DNA from: Roseobacter sp. MED193
GTDB lineage: Bacteria > Pseudomonadota > Alphaproteobacteria > Rhodobacterales > Rhodobacteraceae
Direction of reading: 5' to 3'
Assembly: GCF_000152965.1 (NCBI RefSeq)
Contig: NZ_CH902583.1
Location: forward strand, 1,939,363-2,003,362
Length of the DNA: 64,000 nt
This document shows positions 53,905 to 62,439 of the stretch, piece after piece. The notes below the pieces were generated by a model. That model searched no databases. It had not been told where the DNA came from and saw only the letters and a program-made list of their open reading frames with translations. Every line of letters begins with the position of its first letter. The stretch's first letter is position 1. A program made the translations under genes and the position numbers.

Positions 53905-55344
53905 ATGGACATGTTTATCGACGGCGCATGGCGCCCCGCCGCCTCGGGGGCGCGCCAGGATGTGACGGCCCCCGCAACCGGCGAAGTTTTCGACACGGTG
54001 CCCGCCGGGGGTGCCGAGGATGCCGACATCGCCATCAAAGCCGCCGCGCGCGCTTTCGAGACCTGGAAAAAGGTGCCGATGAGCGAGCGCGTGCGCGTCC
54101 AGAAGGCCTGTGCGCAGGCCATGCGCGACAAGGCCGAGACCGTGGGCGCCGTTCTGAACCGCGAGCTTGGTCGCCCGCTTGCCGCCTGCATCGCCGAGAT
54201 CACCCGATCCGCAGACCTGCTGGACGTCTATGCCCAGGAGGGCCTGCGCCTGTCGGCCACGATGTCGCTGGCCTCTGGCCCGGGCGAGAAAACCATTGTC
54301 ACCCGCGAGCCGCTGGGCGTTGTGGTGGCGATCACGCCGTTCAACTACCCGATCACGCTCTTGATGTTCAAACTCGGGGCCGCCGTCATCGCGGGCTGCA
54401 CGATGGTGGCGAAACCGGCCGAGGATACGCCGCTTTCGACCCTGATGCTGGCCGAGATCTTTCACAAGGCTGGGCTGCCGGCAGGCGTGTTCAACGTGGT
54501 CACCGGCCGGGGCCGTGGTATCGGCGCGGCCATGATCGAGCACCCGGTACCGCGCAAGATCGCCTTCACCGGTGGGACCGCGGCGGGCAAGGCCATCGCC
54601 GCCGCCGCGACCGGCACGATGAAGCGCGTGACACTGGAACTGGGCGGGCAAAGTGCCGCCATTGTCTGTGCCGATGCCGATCTTGAGAAAGCCACCACCG
54701 CCATCGCCCGCCACGGTTTCGCCAATTCCGGGCAGTTCTGTTACCGGGTCAACCGGGTCTATGTCGAACGCCCGGTCTACGAGGCGTTCCTGTCGCGGCT
54801 GGCCGAAAAGGCAGGCAAGCTCAGCCTCGCGCCCGCCGGGGGCGATGGGGATCTCGGACCCCTCGTGAACGAGAAGATCTATTCCAACAGCGAGGTTCAG
54901 GTCGCCGATGCCCGCCAGAAAGGTGCGCGTGTCCTGCTGGGGGGCGACCGAAAGACCGGCGACGGGTTCGACGGCGGCTTCTACTTCCCGCCCACGATCA
55001 TCGCCGATGCGACCCACGAGATGCTGATCCTGACCGAAGAGACTTTTGGCCCGGTGCTCGGTGTCTGCCCGGTCGACAGTGCCTTCGACGCCTTGGCCCA
55101 CGCGAATGCCAGCCGCTACGGGCTGGCCGGCTTTGTCTTTGCCGGAGATCTGGCCAAGGGGCTGACGCTCTGCGAAGGGCTGGAAGCCGGGTCGGTTTGG
55201 CTCAACGACATTCACCGCTCGTCCCATTACGTGCCCTTCGGCGGCATGAAGGAAAGCGGGCTGGGCCGCGAAAAGGGCCGCTACGGGGTCGAAAGTTACC
55301 TCGAATACAAGACCATGTATCTCAGCTACGAGGTGCCGGAATGA
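53905..55344 (+). CDS. NAD(P)+-dependent aldehyde dehydrogenase
   Basis: 479 residues from ATG 53905. Catalytic Cys in 'FANSGQFCYRVNRVYV' (about residue 281), general base Glu in 'RVTLELGGQSAAIV' (about residue 247), and the Rossmann loop 'ITPFNYPITLLMFKLG'. The C-terminal 'VPFGGMKESGLGREKGRYG' is typical of the family. In the cre scheme an aldehyde dehydrogenase turns 4-hydroxybenzaldehyde into 4-hydroxybenzoate. The stop overlaps the start of HD phosphohydrolase 2 by 4 bp (ATGA). Confidence 0.93.
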   Translation: MDMFIDGAWRPAASGARQDVTAPATGEVFDTVPAGGAEDADIAIKAAARAFETWKKVPMSERVRVQKACAQAMRDKAETVGAVLNRELGRPLAACIAEITRSADLLDVYAQEGLRLSATMSLASGPGEKTIVTREPLGVVVAITPFNYPITLLMFKLGAAVIAGCTMVAKPAEDTPLSTLMLAEIFHKAGLPAGVFNVVTGRGRGIGAAMIEHPVPRKIAFTGGTAAGKAIAAAATGTMKRVTLELGGQSAAIVCADADLEKATTAIARHGFANSGQFCYRVNRVYVERPVYEAFLSRLAEKAGKLSLAPAGGDGDLGPLVNEKIYSNSEVQVADARQKGARVLLGGDRKTGDGFDGGFYFPPTIIADATHEMLILTEETFGPVLGVCPVDSAFDALAHANASRYGLAGFVFAGDLAKGLTLCEGLEAGSVWLNDIHRSSHYVPFGGMKESGLGREKGRYGVESYLEYKTMYLSYEVPE

Positions 55345-55964
55345 TCGACGAGGGCGTCATTCTGCCGCGCGATTTGCCCCTGTGGCAGGACGCCAAACCC
55401 TATCTCGACGTGCGCAACAACGACGAGCACACGATCGTTGCCTATGGACTGGCCCGTGCGCTGCTGGCGGAAATGCCGCAAGCGGATGAGAGCGTGGTGC
55501 TGCCGGCGATCCTCCTGCACGATGTCGGTTGGAAACGGATCGATCCCGAGCTTCTGTTGCTCGCCATTGGGCGAAACCCGACCCGCAAGGACCTCGTGCG
55601 CGAGCACGAGATCCACGGCGTCGAGATCGCCCGCGAGATCCTGGAACGCCACCGCCCCGAGGGGGTCGATGTCGAGGCCGTGCTGGCGATCATCGACGGC
55701 CATGACACCACCAAACAGGCGCGCTCGGTGAACGATGCGGTGATGAAAGACGCCGACAAGGGCTGGCGGGCGACACCGCACGGCGTGAAGACGATTTGCG
55801 GCTGGTACGATACCTCGCCGGTCGAGCATGTCGAAACGCTGGAGCAGGTGTCCAACCCCTACATGCTGACTGCCGCCGGACGGGCCTTTGCTGAGGGAAT
55901 GTGCGTGGCGATCAAGGCCGAGGCACAAATCAATCGATACATGGGAGAGGCGGCTGATGAGTGA
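55341..55964 (+). CDS. HD-domain phosphohydrolase 2
   Basis: 207 residues, translationally coupled on both sides (ATGA overlap with the aldehyde dehydrogenase gene; 8-bp overlap with the SDR gene). HD ligands: 'NDEHTIVAYGLARALL', 'ILLHDVGWKRIDPE', 'IIDGHDTTKQ' and 'MKDADKGWR'. It is a diverged paralogue of the protein at 53288-53893: the same order of motifs but low identity in between, and a different C-terminus. The two may hydrolyse different phosphorylated intermediates (alcohol versus acid level) or form a heteromer. Neither possibility can be decided from sequence. Confidence 0.82.
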   Translation: MIDEGVILPRDLPLWQDAKPYLDVRNNDEHTIVAYGLARALLAEMPQADESVVLPAILLHDVGWKRIDPELLLLAIGRNPTRKDLVREHEIHGVEIAREILERHRPEGVDVEAVLAIIDGHDTTKQARSVNDAVMKDADKGWRATPHGVKTICGWYDTSPVEHVETLEQVSNPYMLTAAGRAFAEGMCVAIKAEAQINRYMGEAADE

Positions 55965-56718
55965 TCTGGGATTGACGGACAAACGCGTGGTCGTGACCGG
56001 CGCGGCGGGCGGTCTGGGCAGAGCCTTTGCCGAAGGGTTCGCCGGGGCTGGTGCACGTGTCATCGTGGCCGATATCAATGTCGATGGTGCGCGTGCAACC
56101 GCCGCGCAGATCGCCGAAACCGGGGCCGAGGCACATGGCGCCGAGGTGGATGTCACCCGTGGCGACAGTTGCCGCGCGCTTGCCGACTTGGCCCGCACAA
56201 TGCTTGGCGGCGTCGACATCCTGGTCAACAACGCCGCGATCTACGCCGGGCTCGAACGGCGCGATTTCGAAGAGATCGACGAAGCGACCTGGGACAAGGT
56301 CATGGAAGTCAACGTCAAGGGTGTGTGGCAAATGAGCCGTGCCCTGACCCCGCTGATGCGCGAGGCAGGTGGCGGCGCCATCGTCAACGTTGCCTCGGCG
56401 ACGGTGTTTTCCGGCTCGCCGCAGTGGATGCACTACGTCGCCTCCAAGGGTGCGGTGATCGCGATGACCCGCTCGATGGCGCGCGAGCTGGGCGACGTGC
56501 CGATCCGCGCCAACGTGCTGGCGCCGGGCTTCACTCTGACCGAGGCCAGCCTCGAGTTGATCGAAGGCGCCGAGAGCTATGGCGTCAACCGGGGCGCGCT
56601 CAAGCGGGCTGCCCAGGCCGAAGACATGGTCGGCGGCGCGCTCTACCTCGCCTCCGATCTAGCCGGTTTTGTGACCGGGCAGACATTGGTCGTCGACGGC
56701 GGCCGGCAATTCATCTGA
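55957..56718 (+). CDS. Short-chain dehydrogenase/reductase
   Basis: 253 residues from ATG 55957. Classical SDR: nucleotide motif 'VVVTGAAGGLGRAFAEGF' (TGxxxGxG), 'VNNAAIYAG', and 'MHYVASKGAVIAMTRS' with the catalytic Tyr/Lys (YxxxK). 'DI' after the second strand ('VIVADINVDG') favours NAD+. In the cre-type pathway an alcohol dehydrogenase oxidises 4-hydroxybenzyl alcohol to the aldehyde; this protein is the only candidate in the operon. Confidence 0.92.
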   Translation: MSDLGLTDKRVVVTGAAGGLGRAFAEGFAGAGARVIVADINVDGARATAAQIAETGAEAHGAEVDVTRGDSCRALADLARTMLGGVDILVNNAAIYAGLERRDFEEIDEATWDKVMEVNVKGVWQMSRALTPLMREAGGGAIVNVASATVFSGSPQWMHYVASKGAVIAMTRSMARELGDVPIRANVLAPGFTLTEASLELIEGAESYGVNRGALKRAAQAEDMVGGALYLASDLAGFVTGQTLVVDGGRQFI

Positions 56719-56725
56719 GGACCCC

Positions 56726-57040
56726 ATGACCAAACTTACATTCATCGAACCGTCCGGAAACCGCCGCGAAATCGAGGCGGATGGAGGCCAAAGCGTGATG
56801 CAGGCCGCAACAGCCGCCGGGATCGAGGGCATTGCCGCCGAATGCGGCGGGTCGTGCATGTGCGCAACCTGCCACTGCCTTGTCTGCGAGGCGCCGGGGG
56901 GCTTGCCCGAAATGGAAAGCGACGAGGCCGACACGCTGGAATTCACTGCCGAAGAGATGCGAGAGACCAGCCGCCTGATCTGTCAGATCGAGGTGACAAC
57001 CGAAATCGAAGGCACGGTCTTCAAGGTCATGGGGCGTTGA
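56726..57040 (+). CDS. [2Fe-2S] ferredoxin, adrenodoxin/putidaredoxin type (CreF-like)
   Basis: 104 residues. Cluster ligands follow C-x5-C-x2-C in 'ECGGSCMCATCHC', with the fourth Cys in 'LICQIEV' near residue 87. The surface loop 'ESDEADTLEF' is the acidic helix used by this class to dock with P450 and reductase. It delivers electrons from the reductase encoded next to the P450 at the head of the operon. Gap of 7 bp to the SDR gene and 2 bp to the reductase gene. Confidence 0.94.
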   Translation: MTKLTFIEPSGNRREIEADGGQSVMQAATAAGIEGIAAECGGSCMCATCHCLVCEAPGGLPEMESDEADTLEFTAEEMRETSRLICQIEVTTEIEGTVFKVMGR

Positions 57041-57042
57041 TC

Positions 57043-58272
57043 ATGCCAGGAACGGTTATTATCGGCGCAGGTCATGGCGGCGTGCAACTTGCCGCAAGCC
57101 TGCGCGAGACGGGGTATGAGGGGCGTGTCCGTCTTATCTCTGCTGACCCGGACCTGCCCTATCACAAACCGCCCCTGTCCAAGTCGTTCATGAAAACGCC
57201 GGACGCGCCGCTGCAACCACTGCGTGGCGAAGCATTCTTTGACCAAAACGACATCGCGCTCGATCTCGGGCGGGAGGTGGTGCGCGTTGAGCGGGAACGG
57301 AAACGACTGATCTGTTCCGACGGAAGCGCCCTCGACTATGACAAGCTGGTGCTGGCGACCGGGACGCGGGCGCGCAAGCTCACCGTCCCCGGCGCGGAGC
57401 TCGACGGCGTCCACAGCCTGCGCACGGCCGAGGATGCCCGCGCGCTGCGCGCCGATCTGCCCGGCGCGCGCCGCGTGGTCGTCATCGGCGGCGGCTTCAT
57501 CGGGCTGGAGGCCGCCGCCATGCTGGCCGCGCGGGGCCTTTCTGTCAGTGTCGTTGAACTTGCCCCGCGCCTGCTTGGCCGCGCGGTCAGTTCGATCACG
57601 GCGCAGACCATAGCCTCCTATCTGGAAGGCGAAGGGGTCAGCCTGCACCTCGACACCGCGATCGAGGCAATCGACGGGCAGAACGGACGGGTCACGGACG
57701 TTCGCCTGTCCGACGAGGTGCTGGCGGCAGATCTTGTGTTGGTTGGCGTCGGGGCAGAGCCAATGGACGAACTCGCCCGCGATGCCGGTCTTGTCGTAGA
57801 AAACGGGATCGTTGTGGATGAGTTCCTTGCAACCAGCGCGCCCGATATCTTCGCGATCGGCGATTGCGTGTCGTTTCCACAGGTTCACCTCGGATGCCAC
57901 ACCCGTCTGGAATCGGTACAGAACGCGACCGACCAAGCCCGTTCGCTGGCCCAGACCCTGACCGGCACGCCACAACCCTATGCCGCCCTGCCGTGGTTCT
58001 GGTCGGACATCGGCGCCGTGAAACTCCAGATCGCCGGTCTTGCCCGGGAAGGGGGCGAAACCCTGGCGACCCGATCCGACGATGGGCAGGTGAAGTCGGT
58101 CTATCACTTGGCAGGAGGCCAGCTGGTGGCCTGCGAAACGCTCAACAGCGCGGGCGAGCACATGCTTTCGCGACGCATGATCGCCGAGGGGATCACGCCG
58201 GCGCGCACGGTGCTCGAGACGGGCGACACGGCCGAGATCAAGAAGGCCTACGCTGCAGTGAAAAACTTCTAA
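57043..58272 (+). CDS. Ferredoxin reductase, FAD- and NAD(P)H-dependent (CreE-like)
   Basis: 409 residues from ATG 57043. Putidaredoxin-reductase type: FAD motif 'TVIIGAGHGGVQLAASLRE' at the N-terminus, NAD motif 'VVVIGGGFIGLEAAAMLAA' near residue 147, and the second FAD motif 'DIFAIGDCV' near residue 270. It completes a three-component class I P450 system with the ferredoxin and the P450. Last gene of the operon; I see no convincing T-tailed terminator immediately after it. Confidence 0.95.
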   Translation: MPGTVIIGAGHGGVQLAASLRETGYEGRVRLISADPDLPYHKPPLSKSFMKTPDAPLQPLRGEAFFDQNDIALDLGREVVRVERERKRLICSDGSALDYDKLVLATGTRARKLTVPGAELDGVHSLRTAEDARALRADLPGARRVVVIGGGFIGLEAAAMLAARGLSVSVVELAPRLLGRAVSSITAQTIASYLEGEGVSLHLDTAIEAIDGQNGRVTDVRLSDEVLAADLVLVGVGAEPMDELARDAGLVVENGIVVDEFLATSAPDIFAIGDCVSFPQVHLGCHTRLESVQNATDQARSLAQTLTGTPQPYAALPWFWSDIGAVKLQIAGLAREGGETLATRSDDGQVKSVYHLAGGQLVACETLNSAGEHMLSRRMIAEGITPARTVLETGDTAEIKKAYAAVKNF

Positions 58273-58815
58273 GACGGATGTTTGGACCAGCTAACCGTGT
58301 GGGATGGTGGTCCGCCGAAAAACGAGCTTGGACAAAACAGTCCCACAGTCAGTATTTGGATGCCCGCCGGGCTTTGTCCCGAGTTCCAAGTCGACATCCG
58401 TCTGTCACCGATTCAACCTTATTCGCGATCGCAACGTGACGGTAGCGGCCATTGCGTTGCATCCGACGAATGCCGGAAACGTCCCGCATAGCGGGCCTTA
58501 GTGCGGCACGCAGCGAACGACCGCTTCCCGCCCTTCACGTCGGTGGTGCTTCAACAGCGACAGCTGATAGATGGCGCGAACGGCGGAAAGGTCCGGCATG
58601 GCTGCCTCTCGCAACAGTATTGTGTAAGGCGAAGGAACCTTTCGTCAGGCAGCGGTCACCAATGCACCACCCGCAAGTGCCAACCTGGATTCCGGAATTC
58701 ATCCCGTGCCTATGAGTTCCGGGTTCTTCCTAAATTCCGGCAGCACTGACGTGCTCTAACTTGATTCGGGCGCGAATCTACGCCTCATGTCAGGGTTAGA
58801 AGGAGGCTGGAACCC
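58273..58815. other. Gene-free stretch between the operon and the integrase, with 69-bp repeat copy B
   Basis: About 540 bp. Several short frames exist but none has a family match or ribosome site. The recognisable element is the repeat at 58682-58750. The rest resembles degraded mobile DNA. Confidence 0.5.
58682..58750 (+). repeat. 69-bp direct repeat, copy B (right)
   Basis: Same length and orientation as copy A at 44710-44778, 86% identical, with the same internal CCGGAATTCAT / ATGAGTTCCGG dyad. It ends 65 bp before the integrase start, a usual position for the core attachment site of P4-type integrases. Confidence 0.8.
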
Positions 58816-60075
58816 ATGCGCAACCGATTGAAACTGAATGAAAAAGAAGTACGCAACCTGGAATCCACTGAGGGTCGTGACTACCAGGTTTTCGACAGCG
58901 AGATCCGCGGATTTTCCATCCGGGTCTACAAATCCGGCAATAAGGCTTTCACGCTGGATTACCGCATCAACGGCCGGCAGCGGCGCTACAAGCTCGGCGC
59001 CTGGCCCGAATGGACCACGACAGCTGCCCGCGAACGTGCCAAGGAAATCAGGCGGCAAATCGACGAGGGAATCGACCCGCTCTCTGTTCGCGAGACCGAA
59101 CGAGAGGCCCCGAAGGTCAGCGACATGATCGATCGCTATATTGAGGAACACCTGCCCCGGCTCGCGCCGCGCAATGCCTCAGACCAGATTTCAATGCTAC
59201 GGAAGATGGTCGAACCTGAATGGGGCAACCGGCTGGTGACAGAGATCACCAAGCAGGACGTCGAGCGCTTTCTGAACAAGGTCGCCGAGGGGCGGCCGCG
59301 CCCTTCAAAGCTCAAGCCCAACAACCGCGCCCGCAAGCTGCAAGGCTGGAAACCTACACCGATCCGGGCCAACCGGGTCGGGCAACTTCTGCGCAAGATG
59401 TTCAATCTGGCCATCAGCTGGGAATGGCGCGAAGACAACCCTGCGGCTGGGTTCCGCATGCGGATTGAGAACAGCCGCGAACGCTTCCTGAGCCATGAAG
59501 AGTTGGCAAGGCTGGCCACCGCACTGGACCACGCAGAAGATCAGCGCGCGGCGGGGATCATCCGCATGTGCATGCTGACCGGCGCGCGTGTCGGGGAAGT
59601 CCGCACGGCGCGGTTTGAACATTTCAACCTCGACTATGGCAGCTGGGCCAAGCCCGCTGACACGACCAAGCAACGCAAGGTCCACCGCATCCCGATTTCC
59701 GCCGACGTGGCCACGATCGTGCGCCAGCGCAAATTGGTCGTGCCCAAGGGCTCGCCGTGGCTCTTTCCCGGCGACACGCCGGGCCAGCCTGTTAAGGAAA
59801 TCCGCCGGTTTTGGCGCAACATGCAGCGCGAGGCGGAGATCCCCGATGTGCGCATCCACGACCTGCGCCACACATTCGCGTCGCTTTTGGTCAGCGGTGG
59901 CGCCTCGCTCGAGATGGTCGGGCGTCTGCTGGGCCACTCGCAGATGTCGACCACACAGCGCTACGCCCATTTCATGGACTCGCCCTTGCGCGCTGGCGTC
60001 GATGCTGTGGCCCAGGCCTTTCGGCCGCGCCCCGTCCTTGTGCACGATACGAGGACCGATCGTGCTGCAAGCTGA
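58816..60075 (+). CDS. P4-type tyrosine recombinase (integrase)
   Basis: 419 residues, GAAGGAGG-like site upstream. The N-terminal DUF4102 arm-binding domain ('DYQVFDSEIRGFSIRVYKSG') and a SAM-like core-binding domain (about residues 98-215) are followed by the catalytic domain: Arg258 in 'GARVGEVRT', Lys in 'TTKQRKVHRIPI', His348 and Arg351 in 'HDLRHTFAS', His374 in 'LGHSQMSTTQ' and nucleophile Tyr383. All residues are intact, so it is probably active. It faces the accessory module to the right and is convergent with the next gene (5-bp gap). Confidence 0.94.
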   Translation: MRNRLKLNEKEVRNLESTEGRDYQVFDSEIRGFSIRVYKSGNKAFTLDYRINGRQRRYKLGAWPEWTTTAARERAKEIRRQIDEGIDPLSVRETEREAPKVSDMIDRYIEEHLPRLAPRNASDQISMLRKMVEPEWGNRLVTEITKQDVERFLNKVAEGRPRPSKLKPNNRARKLQGWKPTPIRANRVGQLLRKMFNLAISWEWREDNPAAGFRMRIENSRERFLSHEELARLATALDHAEDQRAAGIIRMCMLTGARVGEVRTARFEHFNLDYGSWAKPADTTKQRKVHRIPISADVATIVRQRKLVVPKGSPWLFPGDTPGQPVKEIRRFWRNMQREAEIPDVRIHDLRHTFASLLVSGGASLEMVGRLLGHSQMSTTQRYAHFMDSPLRAGVDAVAQAFRPRPVLVHDTRTDRAAS

Positions 60076-60080
60076 CGGGC

Positions 60081-60689
60081 TCACGCCAGCGCTGTGAGAC
60101 GGCGCCAGACCGCTGCGACCCGTTTCCGAATGGTGCTCTCATCGGGAATATCACCGGTTTCGGACTCGCTGTGGAACCAGTCGATGATCAGGGACACGAA
60201 ATCTGCCTGCTTTTGCGGGATCCCCTGCTCGTTGATGATGCGCACCATCTCCACGAACATGCCATCCCAGTCGTAGCGCGGCTCGCTGCCCCCGGCCCCG
60301 CCCTTGCGGCCACCTTTTCGCCGGAGAAGATCGCATTCCTCTTCAAAAGCCAGCACATCATCTGCCTTCAACAGCAGGTCCGCCCGGCGCAATCGCAGCC
60401 CCTGCGTTGGATGCGTAACGTACCGCCAGATGGTGCTTCCGTCGGGCAGGATATGCCGCACAGTGCAGGACTTTTCGCTGCGCGCATAGCGTCGGAACAT
60501 CGCCATGATGTCGGCGGCGTTGATTTGCACAAGACCAGCCACGGGCTCGGTACCGCAGACAAGCGGGCCAACCGCCGTCATCATCTGCAACTGGCCTGTG
60601 AGCGCCCAGCCCGCAACATCGGTTGGGCAGCATCCCCAACGCGCGGCGACTTCGTTGAGAGAAAAAATTGGTCGGGGTGGCAGAGACAT
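60081..60689 (-). CDS. Island-encoded HTH protein of unknown function
   Basis: 202 residues from ATG 60689, which has AGGAG 6 bp upstream; the open frame extends to 60749 but without a ribosome site. The N-terminus 'IFSLNEVAARWGCCPTDVAGWALTG' resembles a helix-turn-helix of the MerR/excisionase class. The C-terminal 'GIPQKQADFVSLIIDWF' and 'DESTIRKRVAAVWRRL' are seen in proteins next to integrases in Alphaproteobacteria. A regulatory or excision role is plausible. The gene is divergent from the WYL regulator. Confidence 0.65.
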   Translation of the reverse strand: MSLPPRPIFSLNEVAARWGCCPTDVAGWALTGQLQMMTAVGPLVCGTEPVAGLVQINAADIMAMFRRYARSEKSCTVRHILPDGSTIWRYVTHPTQGLRLRRADLLLKADDVLAFEEECDLLRRKGGRKGGAGGSEPRYDWDGMFVEMVRIINEQGIPQKQADFVSLIIDWFHSESETGDIPDESTIRKRVAAVWRRLTALA

Positions 60690-60907
60690 ATGGTGCTCCT
60701 TCTGTCGATCGCGCGGGCGCCCTGCCCGTCGCGTTCGTGCTGAGATCAATCACCGATGGACAGGATGACCATCCGGTGGAAACCCTCAGCGCCGGAGCTG
60801 AACCCGATACCTCACGCGCAGCACGTGACGACCTGCAACTCTCCTTCAGAGAATCGCTGAGGCTTCGGGTCCGCGATTATTGGCCTGCCGACCGGGAATG
60901 CACTAGG

Positions 60908-60932
60908 CTCAACGTCAAGTTCTGACGTTGAG
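60908..60932. promoter_or_regulatory. Perfect operator-like palindrome upstream of the WYL gene
   Basis: CTCAACGTCA and TGACGTTGAG are exact inverted repeats around AGTTC, ending 17 bp before the WYL start. A 10-bp perfect dyad at this position is a strong candidate operator for autorepression and possibly for the divergent island gene. Confidence 0.75.
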
Positions 60933-60949
60933 AGGAAAATATTTGGCAC

Positions 60950-61936
60950 ATGAGAAAGGTTCTCGATGTTTTGCGCCTGGCTGAAGCGGCTCTCGCGAGG
61001 GAGAACGGCATCAACATGGATGACATCCAGCGGCTGCTGAAGCTCCGCACACGGACTGCACAACGCCTCATTCACCTATTCGAGGAGGCTTTCCCTGCGG
61101 TTGAAAAACGCAAGGATCCGGATCGAACCAGGTGGTGGAAACTGCACGATGAGCCACTGATACGGTATCAAGGCATCCGCGAGAAAGAGCTGGCCTCTCT
61201 CGAAACCGCCATCCTGCGCGCGCGCCAGCATGGGTCGCCCCTCGAAGTCCACCATCTTGAATCCATCCGCGATCGCATGCTCGCCAGCATGTCGCCGATA
61301 GAGGCGCGGGCCATCAAGCGCAATGCCAAGGCCGTGCTGGAGGCGCGCGGCCATGCCTACCGCCCTGGCCCTCGTGCGCGCCTGAACCCTGACATTTTAT
61401 CTGCGATCGAAGAAGCCCTGGAAACCAGCATGCGACTGTCGGTCAGCTATCAGGGCAAGGAGGATGCGGTCGCCACGGATCGCAGCCTTGAGTCCTATGG
61501 ATTATTGTTTGGGATCCGCGAGTATCTCATTGCCCGCGACACTAACAAGGATGACCGGCTGCGCAGCTTTCGCCTCGATCGCATTGCTGCCATCGCCGTC
61601 ACCGATCAGCCTTTTCAAAAGGACCCGGAGGTTGATCTGCAGGCTCATGCGGCAAAGGCGTTTGGGTCCTATTACAGCGAAGAGGAATTCGGACCTGTCG
61701 CGTGGCGCTTCAGCCCGGAGGCTGCGAAAGTTGCGCGCGAGTTCGAGTTCCACCCGGACCAGCGCGTCGAGGAAACTGACGACGGTGGGATGATCGTTCG
61801 CTTCAGCGCGAGTGGCTGGTTGGAAATGGCCTGGCATCTCTACAAATGGGGCGATGGCGTCACCGTTCTGGAGCCTGCCGGGCTTGCAAAGGTTGTTGCC
61901 GAGCACCGTCGCGGCGACTTTCCTTCCCTGCCGTAG
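60950..61936 (+). CDS. WYL-domain transcriptional regulator
   Basis: 328 residues. N-terminal winged helix (about residues 5-65, 'NMDDIQRLLKLRTRTAQRLIHLF'), a linker with 'SPLEVHHLESIRDRMLASM', and a WYL ligand-binding domain (about residues 160-240, 'MRLSVSYQGKEDA', 'SLESYGLLFGIREYLIARDT') plus the C-terminal WCX extension ('EFHPDQRVEETDDGGMIVRF'). WYL regulators bind nucleic acids or nucleotides and often control phage, CRISPR and defence functions. Here it sits in a mobile module with its own palindrome upstream. Confidence 0.88.
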   Translation: MRKVLDVLRLAEAALARENGINMDDIQRLLKLRTRTAQRLIHLFEEAFPAVEKRKDPDRTRWWKLHDEPLIRYQGIREKELASLETAILRARQHGSPLEVHHLESIRDRMLASMSPIEARAIKRNAKAVLEARGHAYRPGPRARLNPDILSAIEEALETSMRLSVSYQGKEDAVATDRSLESYGLLFGIREYLIARDTNKDDRLRSFRLDRIAAIAVTDQPFQKDPEVDLQAHAAKAFGSYYSEEEFGPVAWRFSPEAAKVAREFEFHPDQRVEETDDGGMIVRFSASGWLEMAWHLYKWGDGVTVLEPAGLAKVVAEHRRGDFPSLP

Positions 61937-62187
61937 ACTGGCTGTTCCCGGCCTGGTGCTGCGTTGTGCGCATGATTCCTACAACGGGCCGGAATTCAAA
62001 TCCGGGATCGGTGTCGTGATGACCGCCGGTTTCCGGTCCAAGCGCGCGAAACACGCCAAAACGCTGATTTTGTTGGCCGGAACTCAGGCCGCCGTATGAC
62101 CGCCGGTCACTGCCTAGGGGCCGGTCGGTTCGGGATGTTTCTCTGCCTCTGCTGGCGACGCATGCCAGCTTTGAAACGGAGACACCC
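61937..62187. other. Intergenic region with a 12-bp direct repeat
   Basis: 250 bp. ATGACCGCCGGT occurs at 62019-62030 and again at 62096-62107 (77 bp apart). CCGGAATTCA and CCGGAACTCA echo the motif found in the 69-bp repeats. It should hold the promoter for the next four genes. Confidence 0.4.
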
Positions 62188-62439
62188 ATGTCTGATCAGC
62201 ACATTTCACCGCCGACGCGCCCTGCGCCCTTGTTGTCGGAAATGTACACACGCCAGCAGCTGGCCGTGGAGCTTGGCTTCACCTGCGACACGCTCTGCCG
62301 CTGGGAAGCCCGCCAAATTGGCCCGCCCTGCACGCGCATTGGGAGACGGGTCTTTTATCGTCGTGACGCGGTTGAGGCCTGGCTACTTGAACAGGAAAAT
62401 ACACGCGTCACTCGCGGGTGCCGGGGGGCACGCAGATGA
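62188..62439 (+). CDS. AlpA/excisionase-type helix-turn-helix protein
   Basis: 83 residues. 'YTRQQLAVELGFTCDTLCRWEARQIGPPCTRIGRRVFYRRDAVEAWL' region is the winged MerR-like fold of AlpA/Xis proteins (about residues 20-67). Such proteins direct excision by the cognate integrase or activate it. GGAGA lies 7 bp before the ATG, and the stop overlaps the next gene by 4 bp. Confidence 0.85.
   Translation: MSDQHISPPTRPAPLLSEMYTRQQLAVELGFTCDTLCRWEARQIGPPCTRIGRRVFYRRDAVEAWLLEQENTRVTRGCRGARR

Noticed and set aside
49075-58272. Anaerobic phenol carboxylation (phenylphosphate) pathway
   Set aside because: No UbiD-like carboxylase subunits are present and the operon contains an oxygen-dependent P450 system.
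58282-58749. Short plus-strand frames after the ferredoxin reductase gene
   Set aside because: No ribosome sites, no family features, and they overlap the non-coding 69-bp repeat.
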